Source of the DNA: Ceratodon purpureus
Taxonomy: Eukaryota; Streptophyta; Bryopsida; Pseudoditrichales; Ditrichaceae
Assembly (NCBI GenBank): GCA_014871385.1
Contig: CM026424.1
Location: 5,162,064-5,226,063, forward strand
Direction: 5' to 3'
DNA: 64,000 bases
A program made the translations under genes and the position numbers. A model generated the notes under the pieces. It saw nothing but the letters and a program-made list of their open reading frames with translations. It ran no database searches and was not told where the DNA came from. Below, piece by piece: positions 47,641 through 59,524 of this stretch. Positions within the stretch are counted from its first letter, which is position 1. Each line of letters begins with the position of its first letter.

Positions 47641-50090
47641 GATCTCCATCACATTGCGTTTGAGCTGCTTGGTCCTGCATCGTTAGTTCGTGCACAAGAA
47701 CTATCCGCTTCGCTACTTTTAGCTCCATCACCACCAATGAGTTTGCGTTTGGCGTTCTTCTAGCAAAGCCATCTGCTTCTATTATTCCTTCCATGAAGTC
47801 AGATTCTCGCATTTGACAAAGACACGTAGGGATGTTCTTCAAGCAAGTAATTAAGCGCCAAGTTCTTGAAATTATCTCTCCACTCAGATTTGTCTATGTT
47901 CATTGCGAATGTCGATGTCCTCTAGAGTCAGCTGATATAACTCCTTGTGCTGATCCGCGACCGATTTCCCTTCAACATCCACAAAAATCCGCAAGGATGA
48001 GTCTCGAATTGGAACTTGTTTGCACTTTCATCCCAATAGCCACCCATAACTTGATAGAAGAAACTCATCTTTCCTTTCTCTTCATGTGTGGTCCCCCTAC
48101 TAAGGATCTTGTGGCACACCTTTACAATTTCCTCTGGATTATTTTACCAACGGAATTGGATGCTCGTATTGTTCTTGTAGGCCGAGTACGTTTGCATGCG
48201 CCAACCCCAAATCAGATCTTCACCCTACAAAGACAACATGCCTGGTGTATTATCTGGATTTTTCTCCCAACATGGCGGCATCTAAGGCTGCAATCCAAAT
48301 TGCTCGTAAAGGCGCTTGTGAAAGGGAGCCTTGCGTATTGCACAGAACCGACGTATCAAGGCATGGAAAATGAGGCACATTGGATGATACAGCCACTGAT
48401 ATGATACTAGTGACCAACCTCCTTCCAGTCCAAATGGATTGTTACAAATGGAACAACAAGTTCCATCAATAACGAATGATGCTGGTTTTGTCTAGAGGAT
48501 CCTAGACTCCTTTTCATCGCTGGATCTTATTGTCTCGTACCCCCAACCCGCGTTCATCTAGTCTATCGCAGTACTCTTGTGCTTTATAGGCAAATCCTTT
48601 GGAAACATGGCATCCATATGTGGCTATGAAGTAAGTCCAAAATCACTCCTCTGATTTGTTTTGATGTAGTCATTAACAATCTTCGTGAATTCATTGTGCA
48701 TTTGCGTAGCATGGTCCACTAACATAAAGCATACAACCTTCCACTGGTTTGGTCATTTACATGAGATAGGTCTAGAGCAACTCATTGGTAGTATGCAATT
48801 CAAAGGCATCACCAACTATAGGGACCTGTGGAATGTTAGAAAAGACAATGAATCCTCAGTTTCTTGAGGATCCATCAATACTACTTGCTGCAGAAGAAGA
48901 GGCACCACTTGGCTTTGTGGTGGGAAAGGAATAATTGCCCTATTCCTAACTGGAGTCTCAATGGTTTTGAGGATAGCATGCGTGGCCGTACCAATAATGT
49001 TGGCCACTACAGCCTCATTCATTCCAAGGCTATCAAGGGGAGCAACTTCGTATACATCTTGTACTACATTTGAGTTTTTTGCAGCCACAAGCTGTTCTAT
49101 CTCTTCCCTTTGCTTCTTAATACTCTCATTCAGTCTCTTTGCTTTAAGTGCACATATTCTGAATTGTTTTCTCCTGGTGGCAATTAATGTATTCTTTTCA
49201 TTGAGCTGGATTCCAACATGTTCTGAATTGTTTTCTCCTGGTGGCAATTAATGTATTCTTTTCATTGAGCAGGATAAGCAAAGCTTTGTATTCTTCTAAT
49301 TGGGCCTTGTTCTCATTTAATGCCACATCCAACTCATTTGCAAAAACTGCGTCGTCATCTTCATCAGCATTGCTTGGGCCCCCAATATTTGCTGGAGGAG
49401 CAGGAATTGCGGAGCTGTGTCATTTAGCTGCCTTCGCTGCTTTCGTCTTTGAAGGCGCGCGTGATGGCGTACCATCAGAGTCATTATCCTCATTTGATGA
49501 GCTCTAGTGTACATCAGTCCTTCTCGTCCCTCGCTTGTTGGGATTTTTAAATCTTGGGATGCTGGCCCTTGGGTATTTTAATACATCCCTAGGTATAGAT
49601 ACATCTTGAAGAATTCACTTCATAGCCGGCGTATAGAGAATCATCCTCCAATCCACCACCTTTTGAAGTACAAGTTACACCATTCTGCAGCCATAAAGTG
49701 GAGTGTCATGTCTTTGTAGAAGTCGTACATCATTTAGAACTGCATCATCTCCAAATTCCGTTGCCTTAACTCAGGGCACAAGCAATATTTCAAATTTTCC
49801 TTGTTTGTAGTGCGATTTGAACGATGGCAATGTAGCGGAAATTTCTTGCCAATGTGGCACCATTCAATGAACTGCTCACATGTAGACTAAGACCATGGTT
49901 CAGCTGCGTCTTCACACCCTCAAAATGCGTCAGGACGTGGATCCTCATTTGATGTATGTTCCCCCTCCATTCCAGGTGTCCATCCTTTTCCCGCTTCATG
50001 GCCTCAGCCTCCGTTAGCGCATTCTGTCGTTCTTGGTCCATTTGATCTCGGACTAGATATTGGCTGAAGGTCCTCAAAGTCGGCTAGAGT
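47640..50090 (-). pseudogene. Broken transposon-type gene with coiled coil and RING-like zinc finger
   Basis: Minus-strand reading shows one decayed gene. Near 50090-49790 is a Glu/Arg-rich part (QERQNALTEAEAMKREKDGH). Near 49500-49050 is a Ser/Asp-rich stretch (SSSNEDNDSDGTPS), then a coiled coil (LKAKRLNESIKKQREEIEQL) with VAPLDSLGMNEAVVANIIGT. Near 48490-48300 is a RING-like finger: DGTCCSICNNPFGLEGG, then YQWLYHPMCLI, then AIRKAPFHKRLYEQFGLQ. Near 48250-48060 are GEDLIWGWRMQTYSAYKN and MSFFYQVMGGYWDESANKF. The last Cys pair of the finger is reduced (CAIR). Several stops and frame changes, plus a 64-bp tandem duplication, show that it is dead. I have the impression of a repeated, transposon-linked family in non-seed plants, but I cannot name it. 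Confidence 0.6.
49157..49270. repeat. Tandem duplication, 64-bp period, inside the broken gene
   Basis: The 50 bp at 49157-49206 recur exactly at 49221-49270. The 14 bp between them (49207-49220) are not repeated before the first copy. The exact match means the duplication is younger than the decay of the surrounding gene. It shifts the frame. Confidence 0.95.
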
Positions 50091-50329
50091 GACAAATCTA
50101 CGATTATCCCCGATAGTTTAATCACATTTACAATTTATAAACATTTACAACATCATCAAAGTTACTACTCCACTACTAAAGAAATTAACAAATATAACAT
50201 GAAGATGTGTGAATGTAATGGTACCCACCCAAACACTGAGCATCAGCTAACCTAAGGATGTTAAAGGCAAGATGCTCAGAGTGAGGAGGTGTGAAATGAG
50301 GGGAAGGGGACTAAGTTGTTGCTGATGCA

Positions 50330-53300
50330 ATGCATGTGTATGTTCACTACTGTCTTATTTGAAGTGTTTATTTGTACTACTTTATATATTTTATGTAGAG
50401 GAAGGAGAAAGAAAATTCTGCAGGGGTTACGGATGTGGGCAATGAGATTAGGACTGCAAAAGAGAATCCAAATAACGCCGTACGTGCCTGGGCATAAGTG
50501 TTATTTTCATGTTTAGTTAATCTTATATTTGTCTGGCCTACAGTTGCTCTGTGTCCGATTATTGTTTGGTATGAGTTATTATTGGGACTATTACATAATA
50601 CTAGGCGTTGGCCCGTCGAAAATGTCACTATCTTAGTTCGGGATATAAATCTCTTACGAAACCGTAATACTAGAAAAAACACTAGTCTTGTTACGATCGT
50701 CGTTGTTGTCAATGATATTACGCCTGGTAGTAAAGGCAAGAAATTTGTAGATGTAACATGTAATAACAGATATGACTGTTAGATGGGAGTCCTGGAGGTG
50801 GTGCTCAGTTAGGTTGTGATGTATATTTTAATGACGCAACTGATGGGGTGGAAATTGGTCCAGGAAATGGAGAAGAAAAACTCACAAAGACTATCCGCAG
50901 TGGAGAAAACCCAAGCCAAGACCAGTAGACGGCTCGGAGATGTTATGAAAAGTAACCTTGACATACGGACAATGCTACAATCATTTATCAGTAGTTTTTC
51001 CAGTTCTAATGCAACAGAGACTACAAAATTACCTCGCTCAGGGAGCACAAGATAAGGGGAGTCGACATTCAGCGACATGAAACGAACAGCGCCACTGGTA
51101 GGGAGTTCCAGCGGACTCGGAAGCAGTGAGCAATGGTGGGACAGGTTATGCAAAACGTCAGATGAGGAAGCTGCCGATGTTTTTACGGAGAAGCGTCGGG
51201 AGAATTTGAAGAGCACTGTACCGCCAGAGGTAAAATTAAGAAGACTCTTTCGTGAACGATTGAAGTTGATGAATTAGAGTCTATAACTTTTAAGTAATAC
51301 AGTTTTCTCAAGACCGTTTATGTATTATGGTTTTCAATGTGATTTGTTTGTAATTTGATGTTAAATGAATCCTGTTATTCGTTGTCATGAAGCACTTGAA
51401 AAAAATAACGAATTAACTTAATGAATGATATTTTAATGCATTGTCATCGCATTGAATTAGAACAGAGTAACAAATTTGTGGTCGCCGGTTAGTCTGAACG
51501 CTCGCAACGGTGTGGTGTCACACGTATTCTATCTTTTCATCTTGTAAATACTAGTTATGAATAATGGCTGATATAGATCTATTCAGGTTGTTGTTATGAT
51601 CATCTGTCATATATGTAGACGTAGATCAGTTCTTATTTGGTATAGTCTATGTAGTATTTGTTCATTGTTACGCTCGGTGAATATGCATAGACGTAGATCT
51701 GTATTGATTTGGTATAGTCTGTGTGGTATTTGGTCATTGTTACGTTGGGTGAATATGCATAATCATGAATGTTATTAAGCACTTGAGGCATTCTGACTTT
51801 CAGGACTTGGAATTCGGTGAATTAGTTTAGTTAATACTTGGTAAATGTTGACAGGAAGAAGTCACTGTTCATCGGAACAGAGTTGTGCAAGAGAATCCCA
51901 AAACCAGTGACATAGAGGTGAGTACTTAATCTTAACACGTTCATGGTCCATTCTGAAGTTTCAAAACTGAACAGTAGACAGAAAGGTTTCTCTATGATGT
52001 TCTACTAGAACGTTTGAAGAGAAAGAGTGATTGTTTTAAATATATCATGTATGGAAACTAGATAATTCCGTCATTCCGTACCTCACATGTTCAGTGAATC
52101 ATAATAGTGAACATGATAAACTTTACTAGGTTATGTGATTGTAGTGACTTACTCTGTAAACTGAATAACATGCATTTCTCTCAATTTCAAATGTTTATTT
52201 CTGACGAGTTGTGTAGTTCATTTGGAATAGATTGTACGACCAATTTGTTTCACCAAGTTTATAAAAACAGAACGATTTTGAAAAAAAAAAATATTCATAT
52301 TCTCGCAACTGACACCAATTTCGGACTTAGATGATTGGATTGTGTGTACGCACTCGAGTTCTGAATTTCGTACATTATCATCAAACAAGTGTAGATGGTA
52401 GTCTACAGTATTCGCCTTCTTAGTGTAAATCCAACACTTCAGCGGTGGAGGACGACACTGTTTTGCAAGATTCTTTTCTAACGGTATGAAGTCATGCAAC
52501 TATCGATGGTTGTATTTGAATAATTTTTCCATACATAGATGCGGCAGTAAAATCAAATTCTACGTGGTTTACTCACAGGATACGAGAATATGTATGATTT
52601 CAAATTATAGCTAACTGTTATCAGAAAGAACATTATTTCCCTATATCAGAATTATATGATCATGTTCTGGAATGTAGTCATCGGCGCAGCTACAGACTCG
52701 CAGTTTCTGATGTAGATTAAAATGACATTCTCCTACGATGGAACTATGTACTCAGAGTTTGGAAAGTGTTTTCATACGACCACCACACTTGGGGGAGATG
52801 AGGTCATTAATTTATGTGTCCCCATTAGCGAATGTATTGGCGACTGGGTAATTCAACACTTCCCCATAATTTCATCATTTACTGACCCCTTAGCGTTGTC
52901 GACTATGTGCAGAGAGAAAGTGGACCACCTACAACCCAAGGTAGAAATACCCGCTCTAACATGGAGGTCAGTTCTTCCAACACTGATATACTTTTGCTCC
53001 TCGAATAATTTCCTCAATCAAATGTAATTGAGTATGAGACCCCGTAATGTTTACAAATGTAGCCGCTCTCTCATACTTCTCATTTGTCTTTCCAATTTGT
53101 TGATGACGCAGTTCCAAATGGACGACAAAGTGAGGTTGATGAATACTTTATATCCGGAGATAACTGTTGCGACTGGCACTATAATGTCGTTGGGACGACA
53201 CGAGTGTTTCACGGCAAACCTATACCGACACAGTATATACGTGTTACATTGGAGAAGGTGTCTTTGAACCAACCCCTTATGGTTCCTGTGGAAGACGTAG

Positions 53301-53375
53301 AGCAGGTAACTCTACAGGATCCCTTAGGATCCAGTGTACTCTGGTCGAGAGAGCTCACCAGTCTGGAGAAATGAA
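50330..53375 (+). mobile_element. En/Spm-associated gene remnant with DUF8039-like end
   Basis: Exon-like pieces run along the plus strand. Near 50395-50495 is RKEKENSAGVTDVGNEIRTA. Near 50850-51050 is a coiled coil (EKKNSQRLSAVEKTQAKTSR). At 51077-51277 is SSEQWWDRLCKTSDEEAADV. A small exon bounded by AG and GT lies at about 51856-51918 (EEVTVHRNRVVQENPKTSDI). At 52722-53030 there is a mixed patch. At about 53100-53374 is VDEYFISGDNCCDWHYNVVG, then HGKPIPTQYIRVTLEKV, then MVPVEDVEQVTLQDPLGSSV with LWSREL. The last part has the layout of DUF8039, a domain found in plant CACTA (En/Spm) accessory proteins. No DDE transposase accompanies it. Exon joins are incomplete and some frames are broken. 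Confidence 0.55.
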
Positions 53376-54240
53376 GAACCCGGTTGATAAATAGATGCAG
53401 AGCGACGTACTTGTTTCCTATGAGTTATGAAAGTAATCTTACGAAGATCTTCAGAGGTAGCGAAGTAAGTAATTGAACACAGTGTTCACCACTGCAGTAG
53501 AGTTCTTCTCAGGCATGTCAGTAGTGGAGCGTTAGTTCTGATAACAAATTCACATTGCTGTTATTTTGATGACGTCGACGTAGAGGCTCATTCTATGTAT
53601 TGATAATCAATCGGTGATTATCTTTATTAATGCAACCAGATTCCGTTCTGGAATTACTGTTCCCGAAGCTCATTTTCACGGACATACTTGAGACAGACAC
53701 GTGGTAACCGGAACATCTTCCGATACTACTGTTATCTGCCGTTGATTATGAGAGGATGTGTAATACATTGAAGCACTGAAATCCTTCCACGTGTCAGCTC
53801 GTAATTGGGTGAATTATTATCTATGGTTGAATGAGTCCACCATCTCGGACGACTAAAACTTATCCACGTGGTCATCAGCCCGTTGACAACGGCGTCACAA
53901 TCAGATTCACAACCTGGACTGCAATGTACAATAATATTGGAGATTCGGTAGAACTTAGGACAGTACCGTCGAGGTACAAACGATGGAAACTTGCAAATCT
54001 ACACTGAGAAGGGGTAATCGAGGTTACATGAACATTGCAAACTGTTCATATGCAGTTCATTACCAAACTGGGAGTCCACCCGACCAAGCCGCTAGCATCT
54101 GGGTAATTTTGGTCCGGAATGATCCAACACAGGGAATGACCAGTCCGGAATGACCCACACCTCCTCAGTCATTTCCTTAAGCAATTGTCCCAAATGACGC
54201 ATTTTTTGGTCATTAAATCGGTCATTTATACACAAAATTC
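53376..54240. other. Spacer, no gene seen
   Basis: Sequence of mixed composition between the En/Spm-type remnant and the copia remnant. Near 54110-54165 the phrases GGTCCGGAATGA and AGTCCGGAATGACC repeat closely. I see no coding region or RNA gene. Confidence 0.4.
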
Positions 54241-56215
54241 TACTAGTGAGATACTATAACTAAAAGGGCATTAGAAGTAAGACATATCTCCTACCATTCA
54301 TTGCTTCTACTACTTTGTATGGTACACTTGATAGAGCAATCTTCTCTCTTCTTCTTTTAACATCAATAGGTTATGGGCCCACTCATGTGAGTTGCAAGTG
54401 AGAGTTCTTTGATTGCTAAGTAGTTTGGAGGGAGTCCTGTGAGGCATTGTGTGTGTGAGGTGCACAAGGGCTGATTTGGAGATTTGAGGAGGCACATAGA
54501 GTTGCAAGAGTGGTGGAGGTGCTCATTCAAAGCTTTTGGACCTTATAAGTGTTCAAACATTGTAGATGTGCTTGCTTGCTCTCTAAAGGTGCTGATTTGA
54601 GTGATTGAGGTGCATAGATGCTCATTGGAGTCTAGGTGATGTTCTTTGAAGTCATTCAAGGCCATCTTTGCATGTACGAGCAAAGAAAGGAGAGATATAC
54701 TTGAGTGAGGTGCAAAGGTTTGCATTTGAGTTCATTGTGAGAGGACTTGGGTGCTTGAAGTGAACCATTGCACATAGGAGTCTAGAAGGGGCTCACAGTG
54801 AGTAAAGAGGTGCCATAGTGCACATTGAGATCTTGGAGGGGCTAAACGTAGCATAGTGGGTGTCACCATGGCTACATTTGAGAATGAGAGTGCTAGGACC
54901 ATTGACAAGTTCAAGGGGGAGAACTTTAGCCTTTGGAAGTTCAAGATGGAGATGGTGTTGGAGTCCATGGAGTAGTGTGACACCTTTGTTGGTGTTGGTG
55001 GTCGAATCTTCCAAACCAACTTCTTCTAGTGACCATGAGGATGCCAAGAAGGACGAGAAGGAGGATGAAGAAGAAGAAGAGGAGGAGACAAGGGAGGCAC
55101 ATTTACCAACATTATCATCAAGAGAAGGTGAAGGAGGGGGAGGCACTCGCTAACCAAGACGAGTACGGCGTCCACTTGGAGAGTGGTGGAAGAACCACAT
55201 CTTGCCGCAACAAGAAGTGGAACGGGCCAATGTGGCCAACCTTGAAGTCCCATTGAGTTTGTGTGAGGCTTTGCAATCGGAGGATGCAAGCAAGTGGGAG
55301 GCGGCCATGCAAGAAGAGTATGACTCCCTCATTGCTAATGGAACGTGGGAGTTGGCTTCCCTTCCAAAGGGCCGCAAGAGTGTTGGGTGCAAGTGGGTGT
55401 TTCGCACCAAGAAGGATGCTACGGAAGAAGTTGTGCGCCACAAGGCAAGATTGGTGGCCATAGGCTTCTTACAAGTTGCGGGAGTGGACTTCCGTGAGAC
55501 CTTTGCTCCCATGGCCAAGTTCAACACCATTCGGTGCATCCTTACATCAAGGATTTGCTCAAGCGTTTTAACATGGAGGATTTGCAAGCCCATTGGTACT
55601 CCACGTGATGTGAATGTGAAGTTGATGAAGCTTACGGTGGAGGAGTTTGAGGCCATTGAAGGTGAGATGGAGGGAATTCCATACAAGGCGGGAGTTGGCA
55701 TATTGATGTATGCTATGGTGGCCACAGGACCCGATTGGGCCTTTGCGATGAGCATGGTGAGCCAATTCATGTATAGGGCTGGTCCTTTACATTGGAGTGC
55801 GGTCAATTGCAGCATGCGGTACTTGCAAGGTATGAGTTAGCACTAATTGCGTCCATATGAATTAGTCACTATACACATGGCATTCTAACTTTATTCATGA
55901 TATGCTTTAATCGGGAAGTATGGAGGCTAATCGCATTGAATGATGAGAGTACTACGGAGTTACTGTATTCGGAGGTCAATAGAACTTCTGTACAATCATG
56001 ATTGGAAGAGAACTTTTTGATATATGATTTGTGAGCCCTTCAAGATTTAGGATTACAAATGGTGTAGACCGAGGCCTTGCTTTATATACCCATATGCCTA
56101 ATTTAATAAATGCAAATTGGCTAGCCCTTTTCTCTTTACCAACTCATGCCACATGTGCACCATGGGATAAATCACCTTTCTACCTTTGCTCCCCTTTTAC
56201 TCCTCCTTTCTAAAT
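54240..56215 (+). mobile_element. Reduced Ty1/copia-type LTR retrotransposon remnant
   Basis: Two coding islands of a copia element lie on the plus strand. One at about 54870-54975 is the gag start (TIDKFKGENFSLWKFKMEMV). The other, about 55240-55840, is RT and later pol sequence (ALQSEDASKWEAAMQEEYDS, GCKWVFRTKKDA, VRHKARLVAIGF, FAPMAKFNTIRCILT, then a late pol part ending in SAVNCSMRYLQG). Protease, integrase and most of the RT are missing. A Glu/Lys-rich patch lies between the islands. After 55840 the DNA shares landmarks with the LTR scrap at 11.7-12.1 kb, so 55.85-56.2 kb is probably its 3' LTR. The left LTR limit is not clear. It is broken several times, mainly by large losses, and is not recent. 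Confidence 0.78.
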
Positions 56216-57995
56216 GTATGTCAATTCAAACATTAGTATTGAGATTGTCGTAAGTACAAACTACTGAGAACTCAAATATATCTGCAACTACTGCCAACAA
56301 CATTGAACGTTCCTTCACTCAAACTACACCAAGCATGAAGTATGCGAAAGCAAGTTTGGCTTACAAGGGACCTGACAAATTAATAGATCTTGAATTTGTC
56401 AAGCCTAACATATTCTATCATGATTGCAAAAGCAATAGTGGCTTACTCATAAGCTACTAATATATTAATCAATGAAGAAGGTCTTAAAGGCTCAAAGATC
56501 ATTAGTCTGATGATTAAGTAGCTTGAAATGATTGAGCAAGGTGAAATTTTCAATTCTAGCAATGAGCACGAGGTCAAGGAGAGTCTGTACTGAGGAGATT
56601 TATTTAATCTAGTCGAAGGCATCCATCATACAACATTTGTCTAAAAAACCAAATGTGATCTTTCCAAATGGCACTTTACTCAACCTTCAAAGTTATTTAT
56701 ACGAAAGTGCATGACTTTGAAATCCCAAACAAAGAAAATGTGATGCAAAGGTTTTCCAATGAGCTCAAGGCATTCCATTGACTACATATTCTATCAAAAG
56801 AAATTAACGCCATTTTGATTTTTGATACTACTTAGATGACATCAATTGCCGCATTAGAGGGGCCAGTTTGCGAAGGATAGTTGATTGGCCTACTATCCAC
56901 ATAAGTGGCTCGTGAAGATTGGTACAAATCTGACTTTTGTGGAAGTTTTTTATGCTTTAGGAGGTTAGGTTCCATTTACTCTAGCGGGCAACTCTATTTC
57001 CACATCACTTAAACCTTTAGAAAGGCCAAACATTTCTGTAATTTTTAGAAATATATGTGCAAGATGGATCTAAAGGAAGACACTTCCATACACGCCCCTA
57101 CAGTAAGATTATGTGCATTCTTGAGCTATTTGATGTAATGGAAGGACACTATTAGATTCCCCTTTTCCATATACTTGAACTACTTTTTAGGCTCAAGCTA
57201 TGAGCTTCACTAGCCCTCTAATGATTTGATTTTAATTTGATTTATAATAGATTCATTTTGCTTCAAATAAAGAATTCTTATATTATCACTCATTAATAAA
57301 TACAATGATTTTATTTTCAAATTTTGATTTCACACACATACATATGTTTTCAAATTTAATTGAAATACTAAAGATATTTCATTAAAATCTTTGGTCATCC
57401 ACGAACACCCAAATTGTTTTGAATGAGATCTAAGGAGCTAATTTTGAATCTAAAAGACCCATTCATCCACCAAGCCATGGGTCTCTTGGATCCAAGGTAC
57501 CCTTTATCTGATATCCTTTGTTTGATACCCTTTGCTACTCGGATACAACCAACCTTGAAAAAATCGGGAAGTTGGGATCTCAATTCCATTTCACTAAAAA
57601 TGATCTTGGGACCATTTTGTGAACTTAGGACCAAAATTTTTTACGAATATTTTTTTATCTACTCCAAAATTGACCACAAGAACAATCCTAACAAGATACA
57701 ACCGACCTTTAAAAAATGGTCTTAAAAAATTCTCAAGAAATGCTTTTGTTTCTAGAGCCTGATTCTTCAAAAATTTGTATACAAGTTCGGATTATTCTCA
57801 AGTTTAGTGTGTTTCTTAAAAAAATTGTTTTTTTTTTAAAAATCAAAAAGACTTCGCTTGCAGCTTGCAAGAATGCTTTGGTGCATAGACATGGACATGA
57901 ACATGGTCATTGAAAGTATTGGATCATCACCAACTTCTAAATTATGGATAAGAACTAAGATAGCTAGTGATATTGAATATTTTTAAGATGAAAAT
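56216..57995. other. AT-rich DNA, possible old retrotransposon scraps
   Basis: No gene is recognised. Short frames with a faint coding look (56330-56780 and 57423-57725) show no motif that I can name. Two similar phrases, GGATACAACCAACCTTGAAA (57540) and AGATACAACCGACCTTTAAA (57695), lie about 155 bp apart and hint at a decayed tandem unit. Confidence 0.4.
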
Positions 57996-58555
57996 GGGGG
58001 GAGAGCACAATAAAATGGACAACAAAGTGCAACATGTGATCACATGGAAGTGAATATGAAGTGTGCTGTTTTTCCAAGCTCAAAGCTGTTTTTGAGCATT
58101 TTGGTGTAGTTTTTGAGCATTTTAGTCACTGTTTAGGGTGTCATGAGGTATCTCCCACACATCTATGTTAAAAGAACATCTTCAATTGAAACTTAATTTG
58201 ACCACTAGTTCTAAAATGAACTTTTCCAAAGTCTTAATTCCTTCATTTGGTGCCTTCTATTGTCTTTAGAGGATGATTTTTTCAATTAAAAAAACAACGT
58301 TCCGTAAAAAAAACTCACTAAAAGTACCGCAGAAGTGACCCTCTTAAATAACATCTTTGCGGTACTTTTGGAATCCTAAACCAATTCATTAGGCTTATAA
58401 ATTGACTATTTTAGAATACCTCTTAAATATGTAGAGGGCACCACTTCATCAATAGTGATTTTTAGATAATTTTTTATTCTTTCCAATTACTTTTTCAAAT
58501 GACTACATTCAAATAGTTAAGCATTTTTTTGGACCACTTTATTGAGCTCCTGCCC
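57996..58555 (+). mobile_element. TIR element copy B (GGGGGAGAGCACAATAAA family)
   Basis: It starts GGGGGGAGAGCACAATAAAA and ends, read from the other strand, GGGCAGGAGCTCAATAAAGT: inverted ends of about 34 bp at roughly 75 percent identity. AAT flanks both sides (57993-57995, 58556-58558). About 440 bp from its left end match the reverse complement of copy A's right part, with the same landmarks in order: TTTTTGAGCATTTT, GACCACTAGT, GGTACTTTTGGAATCCTAAA and TTTTAGAATACCTCTTAAA. It is shorter than copy A (560 against 738 bp). It has no coding capacity. Confidence 0.82.
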
Positions 58556-59524
58556 AATGGAGAAACTTCTATAAGATCCATATGTTAGAAAGGCATTCTA
58601 ATCTAGTAAGAATGTGATTTTTAAATGGATCATAAATTGGTTAGAAAGCTGCTAACATTATCATTTCTCTATATTAGTTTTGTGATGATTATTTATACAA
58701 TTTAATTTTGGCATCAATGTGACAACTCACCAAAAAATTATGCAACCGAGTTTTTAATTAAGAATACCTTTGATGATATCTTTTTGACCCCCAAATTTTA
58801 TATAAAAATAAAATACTATTTATTTTTTCTTGAATTCAAGTATGATTTTAAAACCACAATGTAATATCTACAAATTTAAGTATTCACTAGATTCTATTTT
58901 ATTTAAAATGATTAATTTGATTAATTTATAAATATTAATGTTGAAATTATGATGACTAATAAAAATTACACATACTAAGCAACTTCTATTCATACTACAA
59001 AAAAATTATTTAGCCAATGATAAATAAATTAAATAAAAGGAATTATAAATCTATAAGTTTCGGATTTTTTTTAAACTTCTTAATAAAATTTCTACAATAT
59101 TTTAGTAGAACATTCACCCTCATAGTCACTGATTTGAAAGAATGCATATTAAGATTTTCACATTTCATTTAACTTCAAAAACGTCATATGAGACATTAAC
59201 TATAGCACATTTATAGTAAAGCCTTTTATTGGTAAACCTTCATTTTTTGTGGAGTGTCTAAGTCATGTCTAATCTTCTTGAAGGCACTTCTAATGACATT
59301 TTTAATAATTAGTATAAAAAGAACAAGCTTTTATGATGGTGCAACCAAAAAAAACATATTAATACAATAAAAAAGATTCAATTAAAATATCAAGAATTTT
59401 AGAAAGTTCACACACCTTAGAAACACGGTTTTCTACATAGACGGGCGAGAGGTTCTAGCCGTCGCTTAGTGACGTGACGGACTTGTCTTCACCGGTCGAA
59501 CTGGACAAGCTTACGAGACGAGCT
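58556..59524. other. AT-rich DNA, no feature seen
   Basis: About 970 bp of strongly AT-rich sequence with no open frame, RNA gene or clear repeat that I can identify. Confidence 0.5.

Noticed and set aside
47832-48404. Plus-strand frame of 190 codons
   Set aside because: The minus strand of the same DNA carries the RING-like and FFYQVMGGYWDE motifs; the plus frame is its shadow.
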